Below, piece by piece: positions 18,830 through 27,615 of a stretch of 64,000 nucleotides of DNA. Source of the stretch: Comamonadaceae bacterium. Its GTDB lineage: Bacteria > Pseudomonadota > Gammaproteobacteria > Burkholderiales > Burkholderiaceae_C. Each line of letters starts with the position of its first letter. Positions within the stretch are counted from its first letter, which is position 1. The DNA is taken from NCBI GenBank assembly GCA_947478725.1, contig CANJWZ010000013.1:1-64000 (forward strand), given 5' to 3'. The notes beneath the pieces were generated by a model. The model saw only the letters and a program-made list of their open reading frames with translations, was not told the DNA's origin and did not search any database. The position numbers and the translations under genes were made by a program.

Positions 18830-20290
18830 TTAAGCTGCGCCCGAGCTTTTGGCGTTGGCAAACCTCACGGCAATGCGTGTGCCCACCGATTCAGGGCGTC
18901 CCGTCAGCATGGCGTCTTCAATACTGACTGTCGCATCATGCTGGTTGGCAATCTCGACCACAATCGCCAGGCCCAGACCTGAGCCGTCGACGTTTGTGCC
19001 TAGCGCGCGATAAAAGGGCTGAAAGACCAGTTCACGTTCAGCCGCTGGAATGCCGGGTCCGGAATCTTCAACCAGCAGCACCAGCACCCCGCTGAACGAG
19101 TCTGTCAGCAGCCGCAGTGTGACCTGGCCCTTTTCTGGGGTGTAGGCAATCGCGTTGTCCAGCAGGTTGCGCACCAGCTCTTTGAGGAGCGTGGGGTTGC
19201 CTTCAAGTTGCGTGGCTGCCCCCCCTGGCTCCGGTCCGTCGTAGCCCAAATCAATCTGCTTTTCAAGCGCGCGGGGCACGGAGTCGGCCATGATTTCGCT
19301 GGCAATACTGACAAAGTCTAGCGCTTGCTTGGGCAAGCTGCGGCCCGTGGCTTCTGCGCGTGCCAGTGCCAGCAACTGGTTAACGGTGTGGGTGGCGCGA
19401 ATGCTGGATTTGCCGATATGTTTGAGCGACTTTTTCAGCTCGTCGGCATTGGTTTCGCGCTGTGCCAGGTCGGCTTGCATCCGCAAGCCCGCCAGCGGTG
19501 TTTTCAATTGGTGTGCGGCATCGGCTAAAAAGCGTTTTTGAGTGGTCAAGGACACTTTCAAACGGCTCAGCAGGTCGTTCATGGAGGACACCAGTGGCGC
19601 CACCTCTTCGGGTACTGCGGTGTCATCCAGCGGGCTCATGTCATCTGGTTTGCGTGCGCGGATGCGCTTTTCAAGTTGCGCCAGCGGCTCGATACCGCGC
19701 ACCAACGCCAGCCACACCAGCAGCACCGCCAGCGGCAGCGTGACAAACTGCGGCACCATTGTGCCCTTGACGATTTCAGTGGCCAGGGTCTTGCGTTTTT
19801 CAAGGGTTTCGGCCACCTGCACCAACACCCGACCTGTGCTTTTGTCGGCCACCTTGATCCAGGTGTAGGCGACGCGAACTTCTTCGCCGTTGATCACGTC
19901 TTCACGCAATCGCACTTCGTTATCGGGCACTTTTTCGTCTTCAACCGGCGCTGGCAAATCACGCTCGCCAGCCAAAAGCTCGCCCCGCGAACCCCGTACC
20001 TGGTAGTACACCAGGTCGGTGTCATCAGCTCGCAAAATCTCACGTGCCGGACCGGTCAGGTTGAATTGCACCTGGTTGTTTTTGACCGCCACAAACTTGC
20101 TGAGGGCTTGCACGTTGAACTCAAGAGCGCGGTCAAACGGCTTGCCAGCAATGTTTTGCGCCACCAGCCAAGTCAGCCCAAGGCTGATCGGCCACAGCAG
20201 CAGCAGCGGCGTAAGCATCCAGTCAAGAATTTCGCCGAACAGGCTTCGGCGCTCACGTTGAAATATCCTTATGGCCAAACGAGCCCCCAC
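18830..20290 (-). CDS. Sensor histidine kinase, TctE/QseC-like, start rebuilt by a repeat
   Basis: 486-residue membrane kinase. Transmembrane helices lie near 25-45 and 178-198 around a 2CSK_N-type periplasmic domain. HAMP follows, then the phospho-acceptor His260 in AAHQLKTPLAG, the N box (ELVRNLLDNAIAYTP) and G boxes (EDSGPGIP, GSGLGLAIV). The usual N-terminus MNFQRERRSLFGEILDW is broken. RERRSLFGE begins here, but the matching ATG-AAT-TTT-CAA stands 200 bp upstream (20469-20458), separated by a GC-rich repeat and out of frame. The frame is now open from a GTG at 20290 within the repeat end. Works with the response regulator upstream. Confidence 0.85.
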   Translation of the reverse strand: MGARLAIRIFQRERRSLFGEILDWMLTPLLLLWPISLGLTWLVAQNIAGKPFDRALEFNVQALSKFVAVKNNQVQFNLTGPAREILRADDTDLVYYQVRGSRGELLAGERDLPAPVEDEKVPDNEVRLREDVINGEEVRVAYTWIKVADKSTGRVLVQVAETLEKRKTLATEIVKGTMVPQFVTLPLAVLLVWLALVRGIEPLAQLEKRIRARKPDDMSPLDDTAVPEEVAPLVSSMNDLLSRLKVSLTTQKRFLADAAHQLKTPLAGLRMQADLAQRETNADELKKSLKHIGKSSIRATHTVNQLLALARAEATGRSLPKQALDFVSIASEIMADSVPRALEKQIDLGYDGPEPGGAATQLEGNPTLLKELVRNLLDNAIAYTPEKGQVTLRLLTDSFSGVLVLLVEDSGPGIPAAERELVFQPFYRALGTNVDGSGLGLAIVVEIANQHDATVSIEDAMLTGRPESVGTRIAVRFANAKSSGAA

Positions 20291-20463
20291 GGTCGCTCAC
20301 TTCGTGTAGTTCCCTGCCCTTGCAGGCCGCCGCTTGCCAAAGGCTTCGCTTGTGTCGCCTGTCCAAACCTGCTCAAGCAGGTTTGGAGCCGCAGGCTCCA
20401 GCCCCCGAGGGGGCCGCTGCGCCTGCGGCCTGGCAAAGCCAGGCCCAAAGCCCCTGCTTGAAA
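20264..20463. repeat. Dispersed repeat family B, inserted in the kinase start
   Basis: GC-rich element with CCCCCGAGGGGG, a perfect inverted pair CAAACCTGCT/AGCAGGTTTG, and GAGCCCCCAC near the other end. TTGAAA stands at both edges (20258-20263 and 20458-20463), consistent with a 6-bp target duplication. Exactly 200 bp separate the two copies, so the insertion shifts the reading frame. It also carries a spurious open frame (20269-20469, minus) that starts at the displaced ATG. Confidence 0.75.
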
Positions 20464-20496
20464 ATTCATTTTTTTACCTTTGAAAAGCGTATGAAG

Positions 20497-21171
20497 TTAA
20501 CTTGGGATTTTTTCCAGGCAATAGCCGAGCCCGCGAACCGTCGCAATCCGAATCGGCCCCTTTTCAATCTTCTTGCGCAAGCGGTGGATGTAGACCTCAA
20601 TGGCGTTGTTGCTGACTTCCTCGCCCCACTCGCACAGTCTTTCAACCAGCTGGTCTTTGCTGACCAATCGGCCTGCGCGTTGCAGCAGCACCTCCAACAG
20701 GCCGAGCTCGCGGGCGGACAAATCGATCATGGCGCCGTCAATGGTGGCGACGCGGCCGCCCTGGTCGTACACCAGCGGGCCGTGTTTGATGGTGCTGCTC
20801 GCCGCGCCCGCGCCGCGTCTGACCAAGGCGCGCACGCGGGCTTCGAGCTCTTGCAATGAAAATGGCTTGGCCATGTAGTCGTCTGCGCCGTAGTCCAAGC
20901 CTTTGACCCGCTCTTCCACGCTGTCAGCGGCTGTCAAGATCAATACCGGCAGAGTGGAGCCACGGGCTCGCAAGCGCTTGAGCACCTCCAGCCCATGCAT
21001 CCGGGGCAGGCCCAAGTCCAGAATCAGCAAGTCAAACTCGGTGTTGGTCATCAGGGCTGCATCGGCTTCCGACCCGCTGGCCACGTGGTCTGCCGCCGCG
21101 CCGGAGGCACGCAGCGTGCGCAGCAGGCCGTCGGCCAGCACCTGGTCGTCTTCGGCAATGAGAATTCGCAT
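20497..21171 (-). CDS. Response regulator, OmpR/TctD-QseB type
   Basis: 224 residues from the ATG at 21171. The receiver domain starts MRILIAEDDQVLADGLLRTL, with phospho-acceptor Asp52 in LILDLGLPR and the conserved lysine in YMAKPFSL. A C-terminal winged-helix DNA-binding domain ends GPIRIATVRGLGYCLEK. It lies directly upstream of its kinase; the native spacing was 27 bases before the repeat moved in. Comparable systems sense tricarboxylates or host signals, but the ligand here cannot be told. Confidence 0.92.
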   Translation of the reverse strand: MRILIAEDDQVLADGLLRTLRASGAAADHVASGSEADAALMTNTEFDLLILDLGLPRMHGLEVLKRLRARGSTLPVLILTAADSVEERVKGLDYGADDYMAKPFSLQELEARVRALVRRGAGAASSTIKHGPLVYDQGGRVATIDGAMIDLSARELGLLEVLLQRAGRLVSKDQLVERLCEWGEEVSNNAIEVYIHRLRKKIEKGPIRIATVRGLGYCLEKIPS

Positions 21172-21229
21172 AGTTGTCTCCGGGCTGGTCTTGTGTATAA
21201 AACAAATTTTAGGCTTTTGAGCCAGGCAT

Positions 21230-21706
21230 CTAGCTGGCACCAGCATAGGCCTCCAGCCCCAGGGCGACCACAGTGGCCACGTCCTGTCCCACGGCGGTCT
21301 TGAATTCTGTTTCAGCTTGCGTCACAGCCCGCTCAAATGCACCCAGCCAGAGCAGCCCGTCATCGGTAAATCGGACGGTTTTGGCGCGCTTGTCGTAAGC
21401 GTCAAGCTCGCGCGTGACCAGCCCCCAAGCTTCGCACTGCGTGACCAAATCACCCATCGCCTGCTTGCTCATGCCGGCGCTGCTGGCCAGGTCGGTCAGG
21501 CGCGAGCCTTTGATCGCCAGATGCCGCGTGATGTGGATGTGCGCTGCGCCCACCTGGTCGCGCGCCGCCAGGTTAGACAGTGCCAGCGGCACCAACACGT
21601 CGCGCGACATCAGCCACAGCACCCGCTCGTCAAAGCGCCGCAGCGCGTGGCCCATGAGGCGGCCCAAATGTGTGACGCGCCAGCTGGGCTCGGGTGAATT
21701 TTCCAT
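21230..21706 (-). CDS. MarR-family transcriptional regulator
   Basis: 158 residues with a winged helix in the middle (SRLTDLASSAGMSKQAMGDL then VTQCEAWGLVTRELDAYDKR), the wing being YDKRAKTVRFTDDG. Such proteins usually repress nearby genes and are released by small aromatic ligands. Divergent from recA; the 141-base gap holds a 19-base perfect palindrome that could be its operator. The target genes are not obvious. Confidence 0.85.
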   Translation of the reverse strand: MENSPEPSWRVTHLGRLMGHALRRFDERVLWLMSRDVLVPLALSNLAARDQVGAAHIHITRHLAIKGSRLTDLASSAGMSKQAMGDLVTQCEAWGLVTRELDAYDKRAKTVRFTDDGLLWLGAFERAVTQAETEFKTAVGQDVATVVALGLEAYAGAS

Positions 21707-21767
21707 GCTTTGAGCTTAACTTATTTAATCAGGCAAACTGACTAAAAACAGCATTTACTTATTTCAA

Positions 21768-21786
21768 CAGTACTCATACAGTACTG
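21768..21786. promoter_or_regulatory. 19-bp perfect palindrome in the marR-recA gap
   Basis: CAGTACT-CATAC-AGTACTG, perfectly symmetric. MarR dimers bind sites of this size, so it may be the autoregulatory operator. It touches the candidate LexA box (21782-21801), so the two could be read together. Confidence 0.45.
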
Positions 21787-21801
21787 GTCATGTAAACAGT
21801 T
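21782..21801 (+). promoter_or_regulatory. recA: Candidate LexA (SOS) box upstream of recA
   Basis: TACTGGTCATGTAAACAGTT fits the CTG-N10-CAG pattern and agrees with the long consensus at the outer positions. It lies 46 bases before the recA start. SOS control of recA is expected in this group. Confidence 0.6.
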
Positions 21802-21847
21802 TATTGCAAGCTGTTTGAATAATTTCAACCCACCCAAGGAGCTTTTC

Positions 21848-22993
<1,146 letters not shown>

Positions 22994-22996
22994 TGT

Positions 22997-23040
22997 TTTT
23001 TGGCTCCAAACACTGCTTCTGAGCCTTTTTTGGAGCCAAA
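22997..23040. repeat. Large inverted repeat behind recA
   Basis: TTTGGCTCCAAA and TTTGGAGCCAAA form a 12-base perfect stem around a spacer of about 18 bases. There is no T run after the second arm, so it is not a classic terminator. It could modulate recA-recX read-through or mRNA stability. Confidence 0.5.
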
Positions 23041-23070
23041 TGTGCCTGCAGCCCAAGTAATGCCTAGTCT

Positions 23071-23095
23071 AAAAGCTACTGAAATAGTAGCATTC
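23071..23095. repeat. Dispersed repeat family A, recA-recX gap
   Basis: AAAAGCTACTGAAATAGTAG followed by CATTC: the AT core in intergenic position, with GCTACT and AGTAGC as facing arms. Confidence 0.55.
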
Positions 23096-23124
23096 TGAAA
23101 TCATCGCGATCACCACAACACCCC

Positions 23125-23637
23125 GTGAACGACCCAGCTGCCTCACCTTCCGGCCACGCTTCAGGCACAGGCAAATCCGGCTTTGCGCTGTCTCTCAAAG
23201 GCCGCGCGCTGCGGCTGCTGTCGGGCCGGGAGCATTCGCGGGCCGAGCTGGAGCGCAAATTGGCAGCGCATGAAGAAGTCCCCGGCCAGCTGGCCGCCGT
23301 GCTGGACGAGCTGCAGGCCAAGGACTTCATCAGCCAGACCCGGGTGCTTGAATCTGTCATCAACCGCCGCCAGGCCAAACTGGGCGCGTCCCGCATCAAG
23401 GGCGAGCTGCAGCGCAAGGGACTGGACGCCGACAAGGTGGCCCAGGCGATGGACGGCTTGAGGGCCACCGAGCTGGCGCGCGCGCGCGAGGTGTGGCGCA
23501 AAAAGTTTGACAGCAAAGCCGATGCGGGCACCAGCCCTGCCGACAAAGCCAAACAAATGCGCTTTTTGGCAGCACGCGGCTTTGGCGCTGACGCAATCCG
23601 TCGGGTGGTGTCTGGGGCGGGCGAAGACGGCGACTAG
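23125..23637 (+). CDS. recX: Regulatory protein RecX
   Basis: 170 residues from a GTG at 23125. Built of the three-helix repeats of RecX (LKGRALRLLSGREHSRAELE, QAKDFISQTRVLESVINRRQ, MRFLAARGFGADAIRRVVSG). RecX binds and trims RecA filaments. It directly follows recA, the standard arrangement. Confidence 0.93.
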   Translation: MNDPAASPSGHASGTGKSGFALSLKGRALRLLSGREHSRAELERKLAAHEEVPGQLAAVLDELQAKDFISQTRVLESVINRRQAKLGASRIKGELQRKGLDADKVAQAMDGLRATELARAREVWRKKFDSKADAGTSPADKAKQMRFLAARGFGADAIRRVVSGAGEDGD

Positions 23638-23704
23638 GGCAGCGACACAACACCGACCTTACCGGGTGGCGGCTCTGTCACCGGCATGAGCGAAAATAGG
23701 GACG

Positions 23705-24121
23705 ATGAATTTACAAAAAATACTCGTCCCGCTCGCCGTCGTCGGCGCCGCCGCAGTGGCCTGGCAATCCTACGGCTGGAAGGGCATCGTGGTGGTCGTC
23801 AGTGTGCTGATGTTTGGCATCCTGCTGCACTTTAGCCGCATGATGCAGGTCTTGAAGCGAGCCGCGCACCGGCCCGTTGGCTATGTTGACAGTGCCGTGA
23901 TGCTGAACGCCAAACTCAAACCCGGTGCCACGCTGCTGCACGCGGTGGCCCTGACGCGATCGCTGGGCCTCCTGAAAAGCATCAAGGGCGAGCAGCCCGA
24001 AGTGTTCGAATGGAAAGACGGCAGTGAGTCGGTGGTGACCTGTACCTTTGTCGGTGGCAAGCTGGCGCACCATAAGCTGGTCAGGCCAGGCGCCGACCAG
24101 CAGCTCACCCATCAAACGTAA
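23705..24121 (+). CDS. Membrane-anchored protein of unknown function
   Basis: 138 residues. Two hydrophobic segments at about 7-20 and 27-43 (GIVVVVSVLMFGILLHFSRM) form an N-terminal hairpin in the membrane. The soluble tail contains SAVMLNAKLKPGATLLHAVA and a beta-rich end. I cannot assign a family. It is co-directional with recX upstream and ilvE downstream and appears a normal gene of this genome by composition. Confidence 0.7.
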   Translation: MNLQKILVPLAVVGAAAVAWQSYGWKGIVVVVSVLMFGILLHFSRMMQVLKRAAHRPVGYVDSAVMLNAKLKPGATLLHAVALTRSLGLLKSIKGEQPEVFEWKDGSESVVTCTFVGGKLAHHKLVRPGADQQLTHQT

Positions 24122-24157
24122 AATCACGACTTCTAGAATTTTCACATCAGGACAAAC

Positions 24158-25102
24158 ATGGCAACAGCAGCACCCCAAACGATGGAAGACCGTGACGGCA
24201 AGATCTGGATGGATGGCCAGATGGTCGAGTGGCGCGACGCCAAAATTCATGTGCTGACGCACACCCTGCACTACGGCTGCGGCGCTTTTGAAGGCGTGCG
24301 CGCCTACCAACTGGCGAACGGAAGTACCGCTGTTTTCAGGCTGGAGGAGCACACCGAGCGGCTGTTCAACAGCGCCAAGATTTTGCGCATGAAAATTCCG
24401 TTCAGCCAAGAAGAAGTCATGCAGGCCACACTGGCTGTGGTGCGCGAAAACAAGCTGCCCAGCTGCTACATTCGCCCACTGACCTGGATTGGTTCAGAAA
24501 GATTGGGCGTGTCACCCAAGGGCAACAAAATCCACTTGATGGTCGCGGCTTGGCCGTGGGGCGCCTATTTGGGTGACGACGGTTTGAAGCGCGGCATTCG
24601 CGTGAAAACATCCAGCTTTACCCGGCACCATGTCAACATCACCATGATTCACGCCAAGGCGGTGAGCAATTACACCAACTCGATTTTGGCCAACATGGAA
24701 GCGACCGACGAGGGTTACGACGAAGCGCTGCTGCTGGACCCGCAAGGCTTTGTGTCTGAAGGCGCCGGCGAAAACGTGTTCATCGTGCGCAAAGGCGTGG
24801 TGTACACGCCTGACTCAAGTGCTGGCGCTCTGAACGGCATCACCCGCAACACGATCTTCTCGATCTGCCAGGACTTGGGCCTTGAGCTGAAAGAAAAGCC
24901 GATCACGCGCGACGAAGTCTACATCGCTGATGAGGCGTTTTTCAGCGGCACGGCGGCAGAAGTCACGCCGATTCGGGAGCTGGACCGGATCGAAATCGGC
25001 AGCGGTTCACGCGGCCCCATCACCGAGAAAATCCAGGCGGCGTTTTTTGACATCGTCAATGGCCGCAACCCGAAATATGCGTCGTGGCTGGCAAAGGTCT
25101 GA
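24158..25102 (+). CDS. ilvE: Branched-chain amino acid aminotransferase
   Basis: PLP-dependent class IV transaminase for leucine, isoleucine and valine. 314 residues. Motifs: HTLHYGCGAFEGVRAYQ near the N-terminus, the PLP lysine region MIHAKAVSNYTNSILANMEA, EGAGENVFIVRKG, and the late DEAFFSGTAAEVTPIRELD. Preceded by a short AGGAC site. Close to a zinc-finger gene downstream (5 bases). Confidence 0.95.
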   Translation: MATAAPQTMEDRDGKIWMDGQMVEWRDAKIHVLTHTLHYGCGAFEGVRAYQLANGSTAVFRLEEHTERLFNSAKILRMKIPFSQEEVMQATLAVVRENKLPSCYIRPLTWIGSERLGVSPKGNKIHLMVAAWPWGAYLGDDGLKRGIRVKTSSFTRHHVNITMIHAKAVSNYTNSILANMEATDEGYDEALLLDPQGFVSEGAGENVFIVRKGVVYTPDSSAGALNGITRNTIFSICQDLGLELKEKPITRDEVYIADEAFFSGTAAEVTPIRELDRIEIGSGSRGPITEKIQAAFFDIVNGRNPKYASWLAKV

Positions 25103-25107
25103 AGCGG

Positions 25108-25317
25108 ATGACCACCTCCTCCCTGATCGAGCTGCTGGCGTCTGATCTGAACGGACAAGGCGGGATCTACTGCCCGAGCGCCAAGGCGCACATGCAAATC
25201 TACAGCAGTCACCCCAAGGTGTACCTGGACGTGGCCCGCACAGGCCAGGCCAAGTGCCCGTACTGCGGCACGGTGTACGCGCTCAAAGCGGGTGAACACT
25301 CCGGCGCTGGCCACTAG
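25108..25317 (+). CDS. Small CHCC zinc-finger protein
   Basis: 69 residues. The pattern GIYCPSAKAHM ... HPKVYLD ... AKCPYCGTVYAL fits the zf-CHCC domain that is also found in the NDUFS6 subunit of mitochondrial complex I. The role in bacteria is unclear. Start at the ATG 25108, only 5 bases after ilvE, so probably co-translated. waaF starts right after its stop codon. Confidence 0.85.
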   Translation: MTTSSLIELLASDLNGQGGIYCPSAKAHMQIYSSHPKVYLDVARTGQAKCPYCGTVYALKAGEHSGAGH

Positions 25318-25318
25318 C

Positions 25319-26401
25319 GTGCCTCGCCCCTTCCAAACGGCCGCCGTGGGACCGGCTTCAGCTGGTTTTTCGGGCCGTAGCCGCCCCCTTGAGGGATCGG
25401 CTGGAAGCCGCATCGGGGGGGAGTCATTGGTCATCGCCCCACAGTGGATTGGCGATGCCGTCATGACAGAGCCGCTGCTGCTGCGGCTGGCGGCGCGCGG
25501 AGAGCGCCTCACGGTAGGCGCATTGCCCTGGGTGGCACCGGTATACCGGGCCATGCCACAGGTGGCTGACGTGATTGAATTTCCGTTTGCGCACGGCGGT
25601 TTGCAGTTCAAGGCGCGGCGCGGTATTGCGCGGCAAATGGAAGGTCAGTTCGACGCGGCTTATGTGCTGCCCAACTCGCTAAAAAGCGCCCTTCTGCCGT
25701 TTTTGGCGAGTATTCCCAAACGCATTGGCTACTTGGGTGAAGCACGCATTGGGCTGCTGACGCACCGATTGAAGAACCCCAAGAACAAGCCGCCCATGGT
25801 GGCGTTTTACTCGGCGCTCAGTGGCGAGGCCGGGTTTGAATCAGACCGACCGCAACTGCATATTCCGGATGCGCACATCGACGATTCCCTGGCCAGCCTG
25901 GGCTTGACGCGTGGTGCGTATGCCGTGTTTGCGCCGGGCTCTGAATACGGCCCGGCCAAGCGCTGGCCGGCGGCGCATTACGCAGAACTGGCCATCCAAC
26001 TGGCGATGCCGGTTGTGCTGCTGGGTTCGGGCAAAGAGGCGGGTTTGTGCGAAGAGATTGCCAGCGCGGCTAAAAATTGTCTGAATCTGGCAGGAAAAAC
26101 GCCTTTAACCCAAGCAATACATGTGCTGGCAGCTAGCAAAATAATAGTGAGTAACGACTCGGGCCTGATGCATGTGGCGGCAGCACTGGGCGTGCCGCAG
26201 GTGGCCATCTTTGGCTCCAGCAGCCCGCTGCACACGCCGCCCTTGAGCGACAAGGCGGCGGTGCTGTGGCTCAAAAGCGATGCGGCATACCAACCACCGC
26301 TAGATTGCTCGCCCTGCTTTGAGCGCGAATGCCCGCTGGGCCACACACGTTGCCTCAATGACATCAGCGCCGCGCAAGTGCTGGCGGCGATGCCCCTTTA
26401 G
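25319..26401 (+). CDS. waaF: Lipopolysaccharide heptosyltransferase II, N-terminus from a repeat
   Basis: Adds the second heptose to the LPS inner core at the cytoplasmic membrane face. The native-looking sequence begins SLVIAPQWIGDAVMTEPLL. Diagnostic segments are FAPGSEYGPAKRWP and VSNDSGLMHVAAALGVPQVA then IFGSSSPLHTPPL. No ATG stands before SLVIAP. The frame is open to a GTG at 25319 directly behind the zinc-finger stop, through about 35 residues encoded by a family B repeat (GFSGRSRPLEGSAGSRIGG). So the start region was changed by insertion. A low-GC patch at 26125-26149 resembles family A. Confidence 0.85.
   Translation: MPRPFQTAAVGPASAGFSGRSRPLEGSAGSRIGGESLVIAPQWIGDAVMTEPLLLRLAARGERLTVGALPWVAPVYRAMPQVADVIEFPFAHGGLQFKARRGIARQMEGQFDAAYVLPNSLKSALLPFLASIPKRIGYLGEARIGLLTHRLKNPKNKPPMVAFYSALSGEAGFESDRPQLHIPDAHIDDSLASLGLTRGAYAVFAPGSEYGPAKRWPAAHYAELAIQLAMPVVLLGSGKEAGLCEEIASAAKNCLNLAGKTPLTQAIHVLAASKIIVSNDSGLMHVAAALGVPQVAIFGSSSPLHTPPLSDKAAVLWLKSDAAYQPPLDCSPCFERECPLGHTRCLNDISAAQVLAAMPL
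25325..25423. repeat. Dispersed repeat family B at the start of waaF
   Basis: Contains GCCGCCCCCTTGAGGG and then GCATCGGGGGGG, the facing C and G runs of family B, with CGGCCGCCGTGGG at the left. It separates the zinc-finger stop from the conserved start of WaaF. No clear target duplication seen. Confidence 0.6.
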
Positions 26402-26413
26402 GCCTTTGGGCCT

Positions 26414-27598
26414 TTAGACGTTAGGCAGTTCCACCACAAAGGTGGCCCCGCCACCGGGCCGGGCTTCGCAGCGCACGGTGCCGCCGTGTCGTTGGGCGAT
26501 GGACTTGACCAGCGCCAGACCCAGACCGACGCCGCCTTCTCGCTCACTGGCACCGGGCAGCCGGTAAAACGGCTCAAAAATGCGTTCGCGCTGGGCTGGC
26601 GGCACGCCGGGGCCACGGTCATGCACCTTGATCACGGCCAGCGCCTGATCGGCAGCACCGTATTTGGACAATTCCAGGCTGATGTCGCCCGTGCTGTAGC
26701 GCCGGGCGTTTTCAAGCAAGTTGCGCATCAAGCGGCGCAGCAGGCGAGGTGAGCCGGCCATCACCAGGCTTTGCCCGGTGGTTGAGATGCCCAGCTCGGC
26801 ACCGGCTTTGGCGCACTCTTCAGCGGCCAGACCGGTCAGATCGAGCTGCTCAAATGGCTCCGCGTCGGCCTGCCTCGCATCCAGCCGGCTGGCCAGCAAG
26901 ATCTCGTCGATCAGCTGGTCCAGCTCGTTGATGCTGCGTAACACCTCCAGGCGCTGCGGCGATGCGGCATCTCCGCTCATCAGTTCGAGGCTCATTCGGA
27001 TGCGGGCCAAGGGTGAGCGCAATTCATGCGATGCGTTGGCCAGCAGCGACTTGTGCGAGTTCATCAGCGTTTCAACACGCTGGGCGGCGTGGTTAAAGCG
27101 TTCGGCCAGAAAAGCCACTTCGTCTTTGCCTTCGGCATTCACCCTGGCAGACAGGTCCCCCTGGCCCCAGCGCTCGACACCACGTTGCAGCGCCTCCAGG
27201 CGCAGCGTGAGCCGCCGGATGATGGGGTAGGCACCCACTGCCACCGCCAGGCCAACCAGACCCAGCATCCAGCCAAAACCAAAACCCAGTGGCGGGCGAC
27301 CGAACGGTCCCGCGCCAGGGGGGCGAGGAGGACGCGGCAACAGCATGTAGAGGGTCTGACCGTCGTTGGTGGTGACATCAAACTCCAGCCCGCTACCGGG
27401 CTTGCGGCCGGGCTTGGTTTGCGCGCTGCCAATCACCTCGCCGGCTTGGTTATGCACCAGTATTTCGCGGATCGGCAGCTCGCGTGGCTCGCGCGTGGCA
27501 TGCCACACACCTGCTGCCGCAAACGTCAGCACCACCACGGTGGCCACCACCGCCAGCCAGATGCGGACGTAAAGCTTTGATGTAAAACGCGACCACAT
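26414..27598 (-). CDS. Sensor histidine kinase (HAMP type)
   Basis: 394-residue membrane kinase. Transmembrane helices at about 11-33 and 107-127 enclose a small periplasmic domain with a proline-rich end (LPRPPRPPGAGPFGRPP). HAMP is at 128-180, phospho-acceptor His191 in ASHELRSPLARIRMSLE, the N box LMRNLLENARRYS, and G boxes HDRGPGVPP and GVGLGLAL. Overall CpxA-like, signal unknown. Lies 17 bases downstream of its response regulator gene. Confidence 0.9.
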   Translation of the reverse strand: MWSRFTSKLYVRIWLAVVATVVVLTFAAAGVWHATREPRELPIREILVHNQAGEVIGSAQTKPGRKPGSGLEFDVTTNDGQTLYMLLPRPPRPPGAGPFGRPPLGFGFGWMLGLVGLAVAVGAYPIIRRLTLRLEALQRGVERWGQGDLSARVNAEGKDEVAFLAERFNHAAQRVETLMNSHKSLLANASHELRSPLARIRMSLELMSGDAASPQRLEVLRSINELDQLIDEILLASRLDARQADAEPFEQLDLTGLAAEECAKAGAELGISTTGQSLVMAGSPRLLRRLMRNLLENARRYSTGDISLELSKYGAADQALAVIKVHDRGPGVPPAQRERIFEPFYRLPGASEREGGVGLGLALVKSIAQRHGGTVRCEARPGGGATFVVELPNV

Positions 27599-27615
27599 CA
27601 GTTGTTCGTCCCGTT

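Noticed and set aside
20269-20469. 66-codon minus-strand frame between response regulator and kinase
   Set aside because: Starts at the displaced kinase ATG and then only translates the repeat element; not a gene.
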